Source of the DNA: an uncultured Clostridia bacterium
Lineage (GTDB): Bacteria > Bacillota > Clostridia > UBA1381
NCBI GenBank assembly: GCA_944391255.1
Contig: CALXSW010000254.1
Coordinates: 1 to 5,722 of the forward strand
DNA length: 5,722 bases
Reading direction: 5' to 3'
This document shows positions 1-5,722 of this stretch, in pieces (within the stretch, counting starts at the first letter, position 1; each line of letters begins with the position of its first letter). The translations under genes and the position numbers were made by a program. Under the pieces are notes generated by a model that was not told the origin of the DNA, searched no databases, and was given only the letters and a program-made list of their open reading frames with translations.

Positions 1-458
1 TACCTGATGATGTTCTTGAGCGGATAATAAAGGCGGGAGTATACGCGCCTACAGGAATGGGAAAGCAGTCGCCTATAATAATAGCTGTCACAAATAAGGA
101 AATGCGTGATAAGCTTTCATCAATGAACGCGGCTGTAATGGGCGTTGACACAGATCCGTTTTATGGCGCGCCTGTAGTTCTTGTAGTTCTTGCCGACAGA
201 TCACGCGCGACATATGTATATGACGGAAGTCTTGTAATGGGAAACCTCATGAACGCGGCGCACAGCGAGGGAATAGGCAGCTGTTGGATCCATAGGGCAA
301 AAGAAGAATTTGACTCTGATGACGGCAAGGGAATTCTCAAATCTCTTGGCATAGAGGGGGATTATGAGGGAATAGGCCATTGCGTGCTTGGCTATGCAGA
401 CTGTGAGCTTCCATCACCGGCGCCGAGAAAAGAAAATTACGTTTACTATGTAAAGTGA
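1..458 (+). CDS. Nitroreductase family protein, C-terminal part (5' end cut by window)
   Basis: The reading frame is already open at the window edge (first full codon at 3), so the ATG at 57 is an internal methionine and not the start. About 151 residues are visible. They begin PDDVLERIIKAGVYAPTGMG, followed by KQSP, the usual N-terminal FMN-contact region of NAD(P)H-dependent nitroreductases. Further on come the AHSEGIGSCWI segment (second flavin-site region) and the GHCVLGYAD strand near the C-terminus. The family usually has about 165-175 residues, so only some 20 N-terminal residues appear to be missing. Members are cytosolic homodimeric flavoproteins that reduce nitro compounds, quinones or flavins; the natural substrate here cannot be told. 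The gene ends 38 bases before the CapA-like gene with no terminator between, so the two are probably co-transcribed. Family assignment is firm; the exact function is not. Confidence 0.9.
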   Translation, partial: PDDVLERIIKAGVYAPTGMGKQSPIIIAVTNKEMRDKLSSMNAAVMGVDTDPFYGAPVVLVVLADRSRATYVYDGSLVMGNLMNAAHSEGIGSCWIHRAKEEFDSDDGKGILKSLGIEGDYEGIGHCVLGYADCELPSPAPRKENYVYYVK

Positions 459-496
459 TATAAAAGCAGGCAGCAGACAAACAGGAGATAAAGAAT

Positions 497-1558
497 ATGA
501 AAGCACGTTATTTTATTGCAGCATTAATATTGATAATATGTATTTTAACTTTCATGTCCTGCACCGACAGTGAGAGGGAGCTCGTTGATGAAATACCATC
601 TGCTACAGAGCAGGTTACAGAGACTCCTTCGTCGAGAACTATAGTTATAAGTGCCGCCGGTGACTGCACGTTTGCTACTGATGAGTATGCCGGACAGGTG
701 ATGAGTTTTGTAGAGGCGGAAAGTATGTATGGCACATCATATTTTATGCAGAATGTCAGGTATATATTTGAAAACGATGATCTCACAATTGTAAATTTTG
801 AAGGCACGTTATCTGAGAATGGCGAGCGCGCTGATAAATCATTCGCGTTCCGCGGCAAGCCATCATATGCAAATATCCTGACAAGCAGCAGCGTAGAGGC
901 AGCTTGTCTTTCAAATAATCATTCGCATGACTATGGCGAGATAAGCTATACCGACACATATGATATACTCGAGTCAAACGGGATAACCACATATGACAGC
1001 TCACATATAAAATATTATGAGGTGAACGGCATAAGGGTAGGTTTAGTAGGTATAAACTATCTCAATGATGTTGACAAGACGAAGCTTGACTCGGCTATGG
1101 CAGAGGTAAAAGCAGGATCGCCGGATATAATAATTGTATCGATACACTGGGGGATCGAAAAAGCTACAGAGCCTAATGAAGAACAGATAGAGGCCGGACA
1201 CCGCGCGATAGATCTCGGAGCTGATCTCGTTTTAGGAACGCATCCTCATGTTCTTCAGGGTATAGAGCAGTATAACGGCGGAGTAATAGCGTACAGCCTT
1301 GGAAATTTCTGCTTCGGAGGAAATGACAGTCCGGCAGATATGGATACAATAATTTACCGTCAGGCATTTACAATAGATGCTGCGGGAAATAAGACTACAG
1401 ATATAACTGTAGTGCCTTGCACCATATCGTCCGACTATATGAACGGACTGAACAATTATCAGCCTACACCGGCGACCGGCGAAAAGCATGACAGTATAGT
1501 CAAAAAAATGGAGAGCTATAACCAGGCGCTGGGCGGCATACAGATAAATTATGATTGA
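497..1558 (+). CDS. CapA-family lipoprotein, metallophosphatase-like
   Basis: The 353-residue product starts with a lipoprotein-type signal: MKAR, a hydrophobic stretch at residues 5-20, then FMSC with the likely lipidated Cys22. A Ser/Thr/Glu-rich linker runs to about residue 46. The CapA (PGA_cap) domain follows, related to calcineurin-type metallophosphatases. Its recognisable motifs are AAGDC (53-57), NFEG (100-103), LSNNHSHDYG (138-147), HWGIE (217-221), GADLVLGTHPHVLQ (241-254) and YSLGNF (266-271). The Asp, Asn and His residues in these are the expected metal ligands, so the site looks intact. AGGAG at 483-487, nine bases upstream, supports this start. CapA proteins are named from poly-gamma-glutamate capsule synthesis, but the capB and capC partners are not here. 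A surface phosphatase or cell-envelope role is equally plausible. The HAD phosphatase gene begins 15 bases downstream, suggesting one transcript. Confidence 0.9.
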   Translation: MKARYFIAALILIICILTFMSCTDSERELVDEIPSATEQVTETPSSRTIVISAAGDCTFATDEYAGQVMSFVEAESMYGTSYFMQNVRYIFENDDLTIVNFEGTLSENGERADKSFAFRGKPSYANILTSSSVEAACLSNNHSHDYGEISYTDTYDILESNGITTYDSSHIKYYEVNGIRVGLVGINYLNDVDKTKLDSAMAEVKAGSPDIIIVSIHWGIEKATEPNEEQIEAGHRAIDLGADLVLGTHPHVLQGIEQYNGGVIAYSLGNFCFGGNDSPADMDTIIYRQAFTIDAAGNKTTDITVVPCTISSDYMNGLNNYQPTPATGEKHDSIVKKMESYNQALGGIQINYD

Positions 1559-1573
1559 TAAACGGAGGATTTT

Positions 1574-2362
1574 ATGTATAAAGGCATAGTGTTTTTTGAT
1601 TATGACGGCACACTTGTAGATGAGTCGGCTAAGATATACCGTCCGACAGAGATGACTCTGAAAACTACGGAACAACTAAGAGAGAATGGATATCTTATAA
1701 TGCTCGCCACAGGCCGCGCTAAATGCTACGTTCCGGACACGGGTATAAAATTTGATGGTGTTATAGCGTCAAACGGAGCATATGCGGAGCTGAACGGTGA
1801 TATTATATATAATAACACTGTGAAATATGAGTATGTGAAAGAGCTTGTCGACAGAGCTGATGAGCTTAAATATACATATGTGCTTGAAAATCAGGATCTG
1901 TGTTATACAAATGGTTTTCACAATAAGCATTTTATGGATACACTGAAATTTTTTGATATTAACGAAAGAAATTTCAGACCTGTAGAAGAGATCGATAGAC
2001 TGCGCGCAAATAAAATGTTTCTGACATATGAGAGTGATGATGTTTTTGACGCGGTAAGCCGTGAATTTAGAGGTAAGTTTGTGCTTGGTAAACACAGAAC
2101 AAATATGTCATGTGATTGTGACCCTGTTGGAAACACAAAAGGCTGCGGCATAACTAAAATAATAGAGTTTGCCGGAGTGCCGGCTGAAAACACATACGCG
2201 ATAGGCGACGGAATAAATGATCTTGATATGATGAAAAACGTATCTCATGGTATTGCTATGGGATCACATGCAAAAGCGCTTGAGAACGTATGCGGTTATA
2301 TAACAGGAACCGTGTCAGATGAGGGAATCACAAATGCAATGAAACACTACAGACTGATATGA
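1574..2362 (+). CDS. Cof-type HAD-superfamily hydrolase
   Basis: This 262-residue cytosolic protein has the full set of HAD phosphatase motifs. Motif I is FFDYDGTLVD, with nucleophile Asp9 and acid/base Asp11. Motif II is the Thr46 region in ATGR. The motif III lysine is Lys189 in NTKGCGITK, and motif IV is IGDGINDLDMM with Asp212 and Asp216. SNGA at 66-69 and the long C2-type cap between motifs II and III (about 85-180) place it in the Cof/YidA group (class IIB). Such enzymes dephosphorylate sugar phosphates, pyridoxal phosphate or flavin precursors, usually with broad specificity, so no substrate is assigned. GGAGG at 1564-1568, five bases before the ATG, fits this start. It lies 15 bases after the CapA-like gene and is the last gene before a terminator. 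No defect is visible. Confidence 0.93.
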   Translation: MYKGIVFFDYDGTLVDESAKIYRPTEMTLKTTEQLRENGYLIMLATGRAKCYVPDTGIKFDGVIASNGAYAELNGDIIYNNTVKYEYVKELVDRADELKYTYVLENQDLCYTNGFHNKHFMDTLKFFDINERNFRPVEEIDRLRANKMFLTYESDDVFDAVSREFRGKFVLGKHRTNMSCDCDPVGNTKGCGITKIIEFAGVPAENTYAIGDGINDLDMMKNVSHGIAMGSHAKALENVCGYITGTVSDEGITNAMKHYRLI

Positions 2363-2366
2363 ATAT

Positions 2367-2438
2367 TACAGCGGAAAGACGCATTTTTACAATATATAAA
2401 ATATATTGTAAGAATACGGCTATCCGCTGTATTTTTTT
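2367..2438 (+). terminator. Long-hairpin intrinsic terminator of the upstream cluster
   Basis: The outer arms TACAGCGGA (2367-2375) and TCCGCTGTA (2423-2431) match perfectly and are followed by seven T (2432-2438). Inside, 2383-2397 pairs with 2401-2415, with one G-U pair and an AAA loop. Together this makes a nearly continuous stem of about 31 positions with only three mismatches (2376/2422, 2379/2419, 2382/2416). It begins four bases after the HAD stop codon and separates the cluster from the ATPase promoter. The stem is much longer than a usual terminator. Confidence 0.85.
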
Positions 2439-2459
2439 GAAAAAAATTCATAAAAAGTA

Positions 2460-2488
2460 TTGACAAAAGTCATAGCTCCCGTTATAAT
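2460..2488 (+). promoter_or_regulatory. Consensus vegetative (sigma-A/sigma-70) promoter of the metal ATPase gene
   Basis: TTGACA at 2460-2465 and TATAAT at 2483-2488 are both exact consensus hexamers, with the optimal 17-base spacer. Transcription would be expected to start near 2494-2496. A promoter this strong is likely to be held off by a repressor, and the palindrome over its -10 box is the natural site for one. Confidence 0.92.
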
Positions 2489-2524
2489 GAATATATGAAC
2501 AGATGTTCATATATTCATTATAAC
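2481..2524. promoter_or_regulatory. Perfect 21-2-21 palindrome, probable ArsR/SmtB-type operator
   Basis: The arm 2481-2501 is the exact reverse complement of 2504-2524, separated only by GA (2502-2503). The core TGAACA-N2-TGTTCA flanked by ATAT resembles the 12-2-12 operators known for ArsR/SmtB-family Zn/Cd sensors such as SmtB, CzrA and CadC. The site covers the -10 box and the predicted start of transcription, so a bound repressor would block RNA polymerase. Metal binding would be expected to release it. The assignment to this regulator family is inferred from the motif and the downstream gene; no regulator gene lies in the window. Immediately after it comes AGGAGG (2525-2530), the ATPase ribosome binding site. 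Confidence 0.78.
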
Positions 2525-2537
2525 AGGAGGCGATTTT

Positions 2538-4196
2538 ATGAGCTGCAAATGCACTGAACACAAAAATCACGATCACAAGGACTGCTGCGGGCATAGCCAT
2601 TCTCATAATGAGATAAGCTGCTCATGCGGTCATGATCATTCGCATCACAGCTGCGGCTGTTCATGCGGTCACGGCAATGACACAGAAGGAAAGAGTATAA
2701 TAATACGGCTTATTATTAGCGGCATTTTATTTGTTGTCGCGCATATAACAAGCAATATCAATGAATTGATGGGGCTTATATTCTTTGTCGCTTCATATAT
2801 AATTATAGGTTATGATATTATATTAAGATCAGCGAGAAATATATCAAAGGGAGAAATATTTGATGAAAATCTGCTCATGACAATAGCGAGTATAGGAGCA
2901 TTTCTGATAGGAGAAACGCCTGAGGCTGTAGCTGTTATGTTTTTATATCAGCTTGGCGAATATTTGCAGGATAAGGCTGTAGATAAAAGTGAAATGTCTA
3001 TTGAGGCTCTTTTAAATGTCAGACCTGAAAAAGCCAATGTACTTAGGAATGGAAATATAGAAGTCTGCAGTCCGGAAGATGTGCTTGAAAACGAGCTATT
3101 AATAGTAAGAAAAGGCGAGAAGATACCTCTTGACGGAGTGATCACTGAAGGAAGCGCGAGAATAGATACAGCTGCTCTGACGGGTGAGAGTGAACCGGCA
3201 GAGGTTTCGGCAGGCGATGAGGTCCTCGGCGGATGTATAAGCATAGACGGTGAGATCACGGTAAGAGCTACAAAGACGTTCGCAGAGAGCGAGGTTTCAA
3301 AAATACAGCAATTTGTTGCTGATGCTAAGCAGAAAAAACCGGCCACAGAGAAATTTATTTCTAAATTTGCAAAAGTATACACGCCGATAGTAGTTATACT
3401 TGCGCTTATAACAATGTTTGTACCGCCTCTGTTTGACGGTTTCTCATGGGTGAAATGGATAGAAAGAGGTCTTGTATTCCTCGTTGTATCGTGTCCATGC
3501 GCGCTTGTTATCTCTATACCTCTTGGCTTCTTTGCCGGAATGGGCGCCGCGTCAAAAAAAGGCGTACTTATAAAGGGCGGAGAATATATAGAAAAGCTTG
3601 CCGGACTTAAAACAGCGTTTTTTGATAAGACAGGAACTCTGACTGTGGGAAGTGTTGACACGCCTGACAGACTTAAGTCTGATTCAGAAAAGACTATCGC
3701 GGCCTTCAAAAAGGCGGGAATAAAGACAATAATGCTTTCGGGCGATAAAAAGGAAAAGGCTGAGCATTTCGCAAAGCTTGCGGGCGTTGATGAAGTTAGA
3801 TATGAGCTTTTGCCGCACGAAAAGCGAGATGAGATAGTTAAAGTAGACGGAGTTCGTATATTTGTCGGTGATGGAGTAAACGACGCGCCGGTTTTGGCGG
3901 CGGCTGATGTAGGCTTTGCAATGGGTGGCATGGGTACGGACTGCGCGGTTGAAGCGGCTGACGCCGTAATACTAACAGATGAGCCATATAAAGCATTTGA
4001 AATGTATATGCTCTCAAAAAGAGTTATGAGAGTTGTAAAGCAGAATATTGTATTTTCCATATCTATAAAAGTAATAGCTATGCTTCTAAGCTTTATAGGA
4101 GTAGACAATATAATGTGGTTTGCCATATTTGCCGACGTTGGCACGGCGATGATAGCCATAGCAAATTCTATGCGATTGCTGTATGTGAGAAAATAA
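2538..4196 (+). CDS. Zn/Cd/Pb-type P1B ATPase lacking the nucleotide-binding domain
   Basis: The 552-residue membrane protein belongs to the heavy-metal P-type ATPases (ZntA/CadA group). Residues 1-48 are a tail with 11 His and 9 Cys and no GMTCxxC-type HMA domain. Membrane segments lie near 53-72, 77-96, 110-125, 127-142, 281-297, 309-332, 498-520 and 525-548. The actuator domain carries TGES (215-218). Cys-Pro-Cys (319-321), with Lys511 and Asp533 in the last two helices, fits the Zn/Cd/Pb subgroup. Phosphorylation motif DKTGT (Asp363), LSGD (400-403) and GDGVNDAP (444-451) are present. However, only 33 residues separate DKTGTLT from the Asp of LSGD. The ATP-binding N-domain of roughly 110 residues, with its His-Pro motif, is missing in frame near residues 370-377. 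AGGAGG lies seven bases before the ATG. Its own operator-promoter and terminator frame it as a single-gene unit. Whether the product can pump is uncertain. Confidence 0.9.
   Translation: MSCKCTEHKNHDHKDCCGHSHSHNEISCSCGHDHSHHSCGCSCGHGNDTEGKSIIIRLIISGILFVVAHITSNINELMGLIFFVASYIIIGYDIILRSARNISKGEIFDENLLMTIASIGAFLIGETPEAVAVMFLYQLGEYLQDKAVDKSEMSIEALLNVRPEKANVLRNGNIEVCSPEDVLENELLIVRKGEKIPLDGVITEGSARIDTAALTGESEPAEVSAGDEVLGGCISIDGEITVRATKTFAESEVSKIQQFVADAKQKKPATEKFISKFAKVYTPIVVILALITMFVPPLFDGFSWVKWIERGLVFLVVSCPCALVISIPLGFFAGMGAASKKGVLIKGGEYIEKLAGLKTAFFDKTGTLTVGSVDTPDRLKSDSEKTIAAFKKAGIKTIMLSGDKKEKAEHFAKLAGVDEVRYELLPHEKRDEIVKVDGVRIFVGDGVNDAPVLAAADVGFAMGGMGTDCAVEAADAVILTDEPYKAFEMYMLSKRVMRVVKQNIVFSISIKVIAMLLSFIGVDNIMWFAIFADVGTAMIAIANSMRLLYVRK
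2617..2671 (+). repeat. Short direct repeat inside the His/Cys-rich tail
   Basis: GCTGCTCATGCGGTCA at 2617-2632 recurs as GCTGTTCATGCGGTCA at 2656-2671, differing at one of 16 bases and offset by 39 bases. It encodes the repeated Cys-Ser-Cys-Gly-His unit of the ATPase N-terminal tail. This suggests the metal-binding tail grew by a small internal duplication. Confidence 0.6.
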
Positions 4197-4229
4197 CGTT
4201 TCTCTTAATGGAATTACTCTGATCATTAT

Positions 4230-4259
4230 ATACCCCCGGATCGTCCGGGGGTATTTTTT
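4230..4259 (+). terminator. GC-rich intrinsic terminator after the ATPase gene
   Basis: ATACCCCCGGA (4230-4240) and TCCGGGGGTAT (4244-4254) form a perfect 11-base-pair stem with a TCG loop, followed by a run of T to 4259. It lies 33 bases after the ATPase stop codon. The convergent MATE gene ends at 4270, so the same hairpin could also slow transcription from the right. On that strand there is no good T-run after the stem, so it is mainly a plus-strand terminator. Confidence 0.92.
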
Positions 4260-4269
4260 ACGAAAAATA

Positions 4270-5580
4270 TCAAGAGATTTTAGATAAGTTTTTTCGTATA
4301 TCTGCAATTTTTATTAATAGAGTGCTTACAATAAGTATTACAAGCTCTGAAACAGGAAAAGCTATCCAAACGCCTGTCATGCCAAATATTTCGGATAATA
4401 CGAATGCAAAAAATACAATGCCTATAATTCTGGCAAAAGCAATGGCTGATGATTCTTTGCTTTTAGCTGTTGCGGAGTAAAATCCAGCTCTTATAATATT
4501 TATCGCAGCAAATAAAAATCCAACAAAATAACATTTTAATCCGATCTCGCCATGGTAGGCTAATTCAGGAGAATTATCGCTGTTAAATAGATACACTAAA
4601 AGCTCTGCAAAAACAAAGACGGAAATAACTAATATAGCAGCTATAATGAGGCCTATAATTAATGAGCATGTGTAGATCCTTTTTTGCGCTTCTTTATTTG
4701 ATTGTCCGTACATTTTACTTGCCAATGGTTGAAGTCCTTGAGAAACTCCATTTAATAAAGCTGTTCCGACAAGCGCTGTATTTGCAACTATACCATAAGC
4801 TGCCACGCCTATATTTCCTGACAGCGAAAGAAGTATAAAATTAAAAACCATGGTAGTAAGTCCGTTTGAGATCTCACCGACAAAAGCTACAATTCCAAGG
4901 CTACAGGCGGAAAACAGCTTTTTGATCGATGGAATATTTTTTATAAAACGAATATTATTTTTACCAGAAAGAAAATGGAGCATGCAAATCATCATACTTA
5001 CGATCGGTGAAAGACCTGTTGCAAGCGCCGCGCCCACAATACCCATTCCAGCAGGGAACATGAAAACGTAGTCAAAAATAATATTAAAAATACCGCTTGA
5101 CAGCGTCGCAGCCATTGCTATATTAGGAGATCCGTCGTTCCTCACAAATGCCGCGAATGTATAGTTTAACATAAAAAATGGAGCGCAGCAAAGAACTATT
5201 TTAGTATATGAAAGTCCTACATTTAAAATTGTGTCATCAGCTCCAAGCATTCTCAGCACAGTATCAGGAAAGAATATACCGAGTGTTATAAATATAAGGC
5301 TTACTAAAATCGTCCAGATAATAGAATTTGAAAAGTGTTTTTCATTGCCGGGAAGTCCTGTTGCGTGCTCTAATGAATATCTCGTTGCGGAACCTATTCC
5401 TATCATAGAGCCTATAGCAAAAATAATGCCGTATATTGGAAGCGTTAAGTTAAGAGCGGTAAGGCCGTTAGAACAAGACGCGGCCGCAACAAAAAATGTA
5501 TCAGCCAGAACATAGCATGACGTGCCAAACGTAGCTAACATGTTTGGCATAATATATTTAAGTAATTGTTTCTCTACCAT
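4270..5580 (-). CDS. MATE-family multidrug/cation efflux transporter
   Basis: This 436-residue integral membrane protein belongs to the MATE (NorM/MepA-like) family, which exports cationic drugs or metabolites in exchange for Na+ or H+. Signs are the first-helix motif LADTFFVAA (25-33), the segment FVRNDGSPNIAMAATL (145-160), the NIIFDYVFMFPAGMGIVGAALAT region (166-188), and in the second half VSQGLQPLASKMYGQSN (279-295), which matches the family's conserved Q-PL--yG signature. Hydrophobic stretches run throughout and fit the usual twelve helices in two six-helix halves. The length is close to the family's usual 440-460. The start is supported by AAAGGA (complement of 5589-5594) eight bases upstream and by the lack of an earlier in-frame ATG nearby. 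The substrate cannot be told. It is transcribed towards the ATPase gene and has its own leader and promoter, so it is a separate unit. Confidence 0.93.
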   Translation of the reverse strand: MVEKQLLKYIMPNMLATFGTSCYVLADTFFVAAASCSNGLTALNLTLPIYGIIFAIGSMIGIGSATRYSLEHATGLPGNEKHFSNSIIWTILVSLIFITLGIFFPDTVLRMLGADDTILNVGLSYTKIVLCCAPFFMLNYTFAAFVRNDGSPNIAMAATLSSGIFNIIFDYVFMFPAGMGIVGAALATGLSPIVSMMICMLHFLSGKNNIRFIKNIPSIKKLFSACSLGIVAFVGEISNGLTTMVFNFILLSLSGNIGVAAYGIVANTALVGTALLNGVSQGLQPLASKMYGQSNKEAQKRIYTCSLIIGLIIAAILVISVFVFAELLVYLFNSDNSPELAYHGEIGLKCYFVGFLFAAINIIRAGFYSATAKSKESSAIAFARIIGIVFFAFVLSEIFGMTGVWIAFPVSELVILIVSTLLIKIADIRKNLSKIS

Positions 5581-5698
5581 AGCAAATATCCTTTCAAAAA
5601 AAATACATCCCTATTACGACTTCTATGACCTAACGCCGTAAATAAGAATGCAATAGCATTCGGCTACCCGGTGGCAGCTTATTATTAAAAAACCGAAT
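5581..5698 (-). promoter_or_regulatory. Structured 5' leader of the MATE gene, possible regulatory RNA
   Basis: On the minus strand, GCTGCC-ACCG-GGTAGC (5678-5663) and GAATGC-TATT-GCATTC (5661-5646) are adjacent hairpins. The pair AATAA/TTATT (5683-5679 with 5645-5641) can enclose them, giving a compact three-way junction. A third stem pairs TACGGC (5640-5635) with GTCGTA (5620-5615). ATTCGG (5698-5693) can alternatively pair with CCGAAT (5663-5658), which would break the second hairpin. I could not match this to any riboswitch class I know. The pairings are visible in the sequence; a regulatory function is inference. Confidence 0.35.
5630..5659 (-). CDS. Possible nine-codon leader peptide upstream of the MATE gene
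   Basis: Within the leader an ATG at 5659-5657 opens a frame encoding MLLHSYLRR and stops with TAG at 5632-5630. Its start codon lies inside the second hairpin. Short translated leaders control some resistance and efflux genes in Gram-positive bacteria. There is no clear Shine-Dalgarno sequence (only GGGTAG four bases upstream of the ATG), and a frame this short can arise by chance, so support is weak. Confidence 0.15.
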   Translation of the reverse strand: MLLHSYLRR

Positions 5699-5700
5699 AT

Positions 5701-5709
5701 AGTATAACA
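5701..5709 (-). promoter_or_regulatory. Extended -10 promoter element for the MATE gene
   Basis: Read on the minus strand, TGTTATACT combines the TGn extension with TATACT, one base from the -10 consensus. Transcription would begin near 5694, giving a leader of about 114 bases before the MATE start codon. Any -35 hexamer would fall beyond the right edge of the window, so it could not be judged. The region is very AT-rich, which makes chance matches more likely. Confidence 0.5.
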
Positions 5710-5722
5710 TATTATTTATAAT

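Noticed and set aside
57..59. ATG at 57 as the start of a 133-residue protein
   Set aside because: The frame stays open upstream to the window edge and encodes typical nitroreductase sequence there, so this methionine is internal.
2517..2522. A second, leftward promoter using the mirrored TATAAT in the palindrome
   Set aside because: No -35-like hexamer lies at the proper distance (inside the start of the ATPase gene), and no leftward gene follows. The match is a by-product of the palindrome.
2948..4159. A 403-codon open frame on the minus strand opposite the ATPase gene
   Set aside because: It is a shadow of the ATPase. The plus-strand frame has clear family motifs, a promoter and a ribosome binding site, whereas the minus-strand translation is Ser/Thr/Pro-rich with no recognisable domain.
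1574..4196. The HAD phosphatase as a separate catalytic partner that replaces the missing ATPase domain
   Set aside because: HAD phosphatases correspond to the P-domain, which the ATPase still has, not to the ATP-binding N-domain. A terminator and a separate promoter also divide the two genes.
4230..4254. The GC-rich hairpin as a full bidirectional terminator
   Set aside because: The perfect stem is followed by a T-run only on the plus strand. On the minus strand the bases after the stem are mixed, so termination of the MATE transcript there is possible but not supported.
5641..5683. The MATE leader as a known guanidine, ZTP, preQ1 or cyclic-dinucleotide riboswitch
   Set aside because: The conserved core bases of those classes, as I know them, are not present; only generic hairpins can be seen.

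Overview
The window comes from a low-GC Gram-positive bacterium, most likely an anaerobic member of the Clostridia. The support is strong AGGAGG-type ribosome binding sites, heavy use of ATA isoleucine codons, sigma-A-like promoters, intrinsic terminators, and gene families typical of gut clostridia. Genus or species cannot be named from the sequence alone.

The left part (1-2431) is a plus-strand gene cluster. It holds the C-terminal part of a nitroreductase-family flavoprotein cut by the window edge, a CapA-family lipoprotein with a metallophosphatase-like fold, and a Cof-type HAD phosphatase. The gaps are 38 and 15 bases with no terminator between genes, so they are probably co-transcribed. 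The cluster ends at an unusually long AT-rich hairpin followed by a T-run. No single pathway obviously joins the three products.

The middle (2460-4259) is a self-contained metal-resistance unit. It has a consensus promoter (TTGACA, 17 bases, TATAAT) and a perfect 21-2-21 palindrome that overlaps the -10 box and start site. Its core, TGAACA-N2-TGTTCA, resembles ArsR/SmtB metal-sensor operators. The unit then encodes a Zn/Cd/Pb-type P1B ATPase and ends at a strong GC-rich terminator. The ATPase is the most striking item. It keeps the actuator TGES, membrane CPC, DKTGT phosphorylation and GDGVNDAP motifs, but the whole nucleotide-binding N-domain normally inserted after DKTGTLT is absent, in frame. 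Its N-terminal tail is very rich in His and Cys and replaces the usual folded HMA domain.

The right part (4270-5722) holds a minus-strand MATE-family multidrug/cation exporter, convergent with the ATPase gene. Its leader of about 110 bases can fold into several hairpins and contains a possible nine-codon upstream reading frame. An extended -10 element lies at the right edge of the window. No rRNA, tRNA, CRISPR array, transposase or phage gene was seen.
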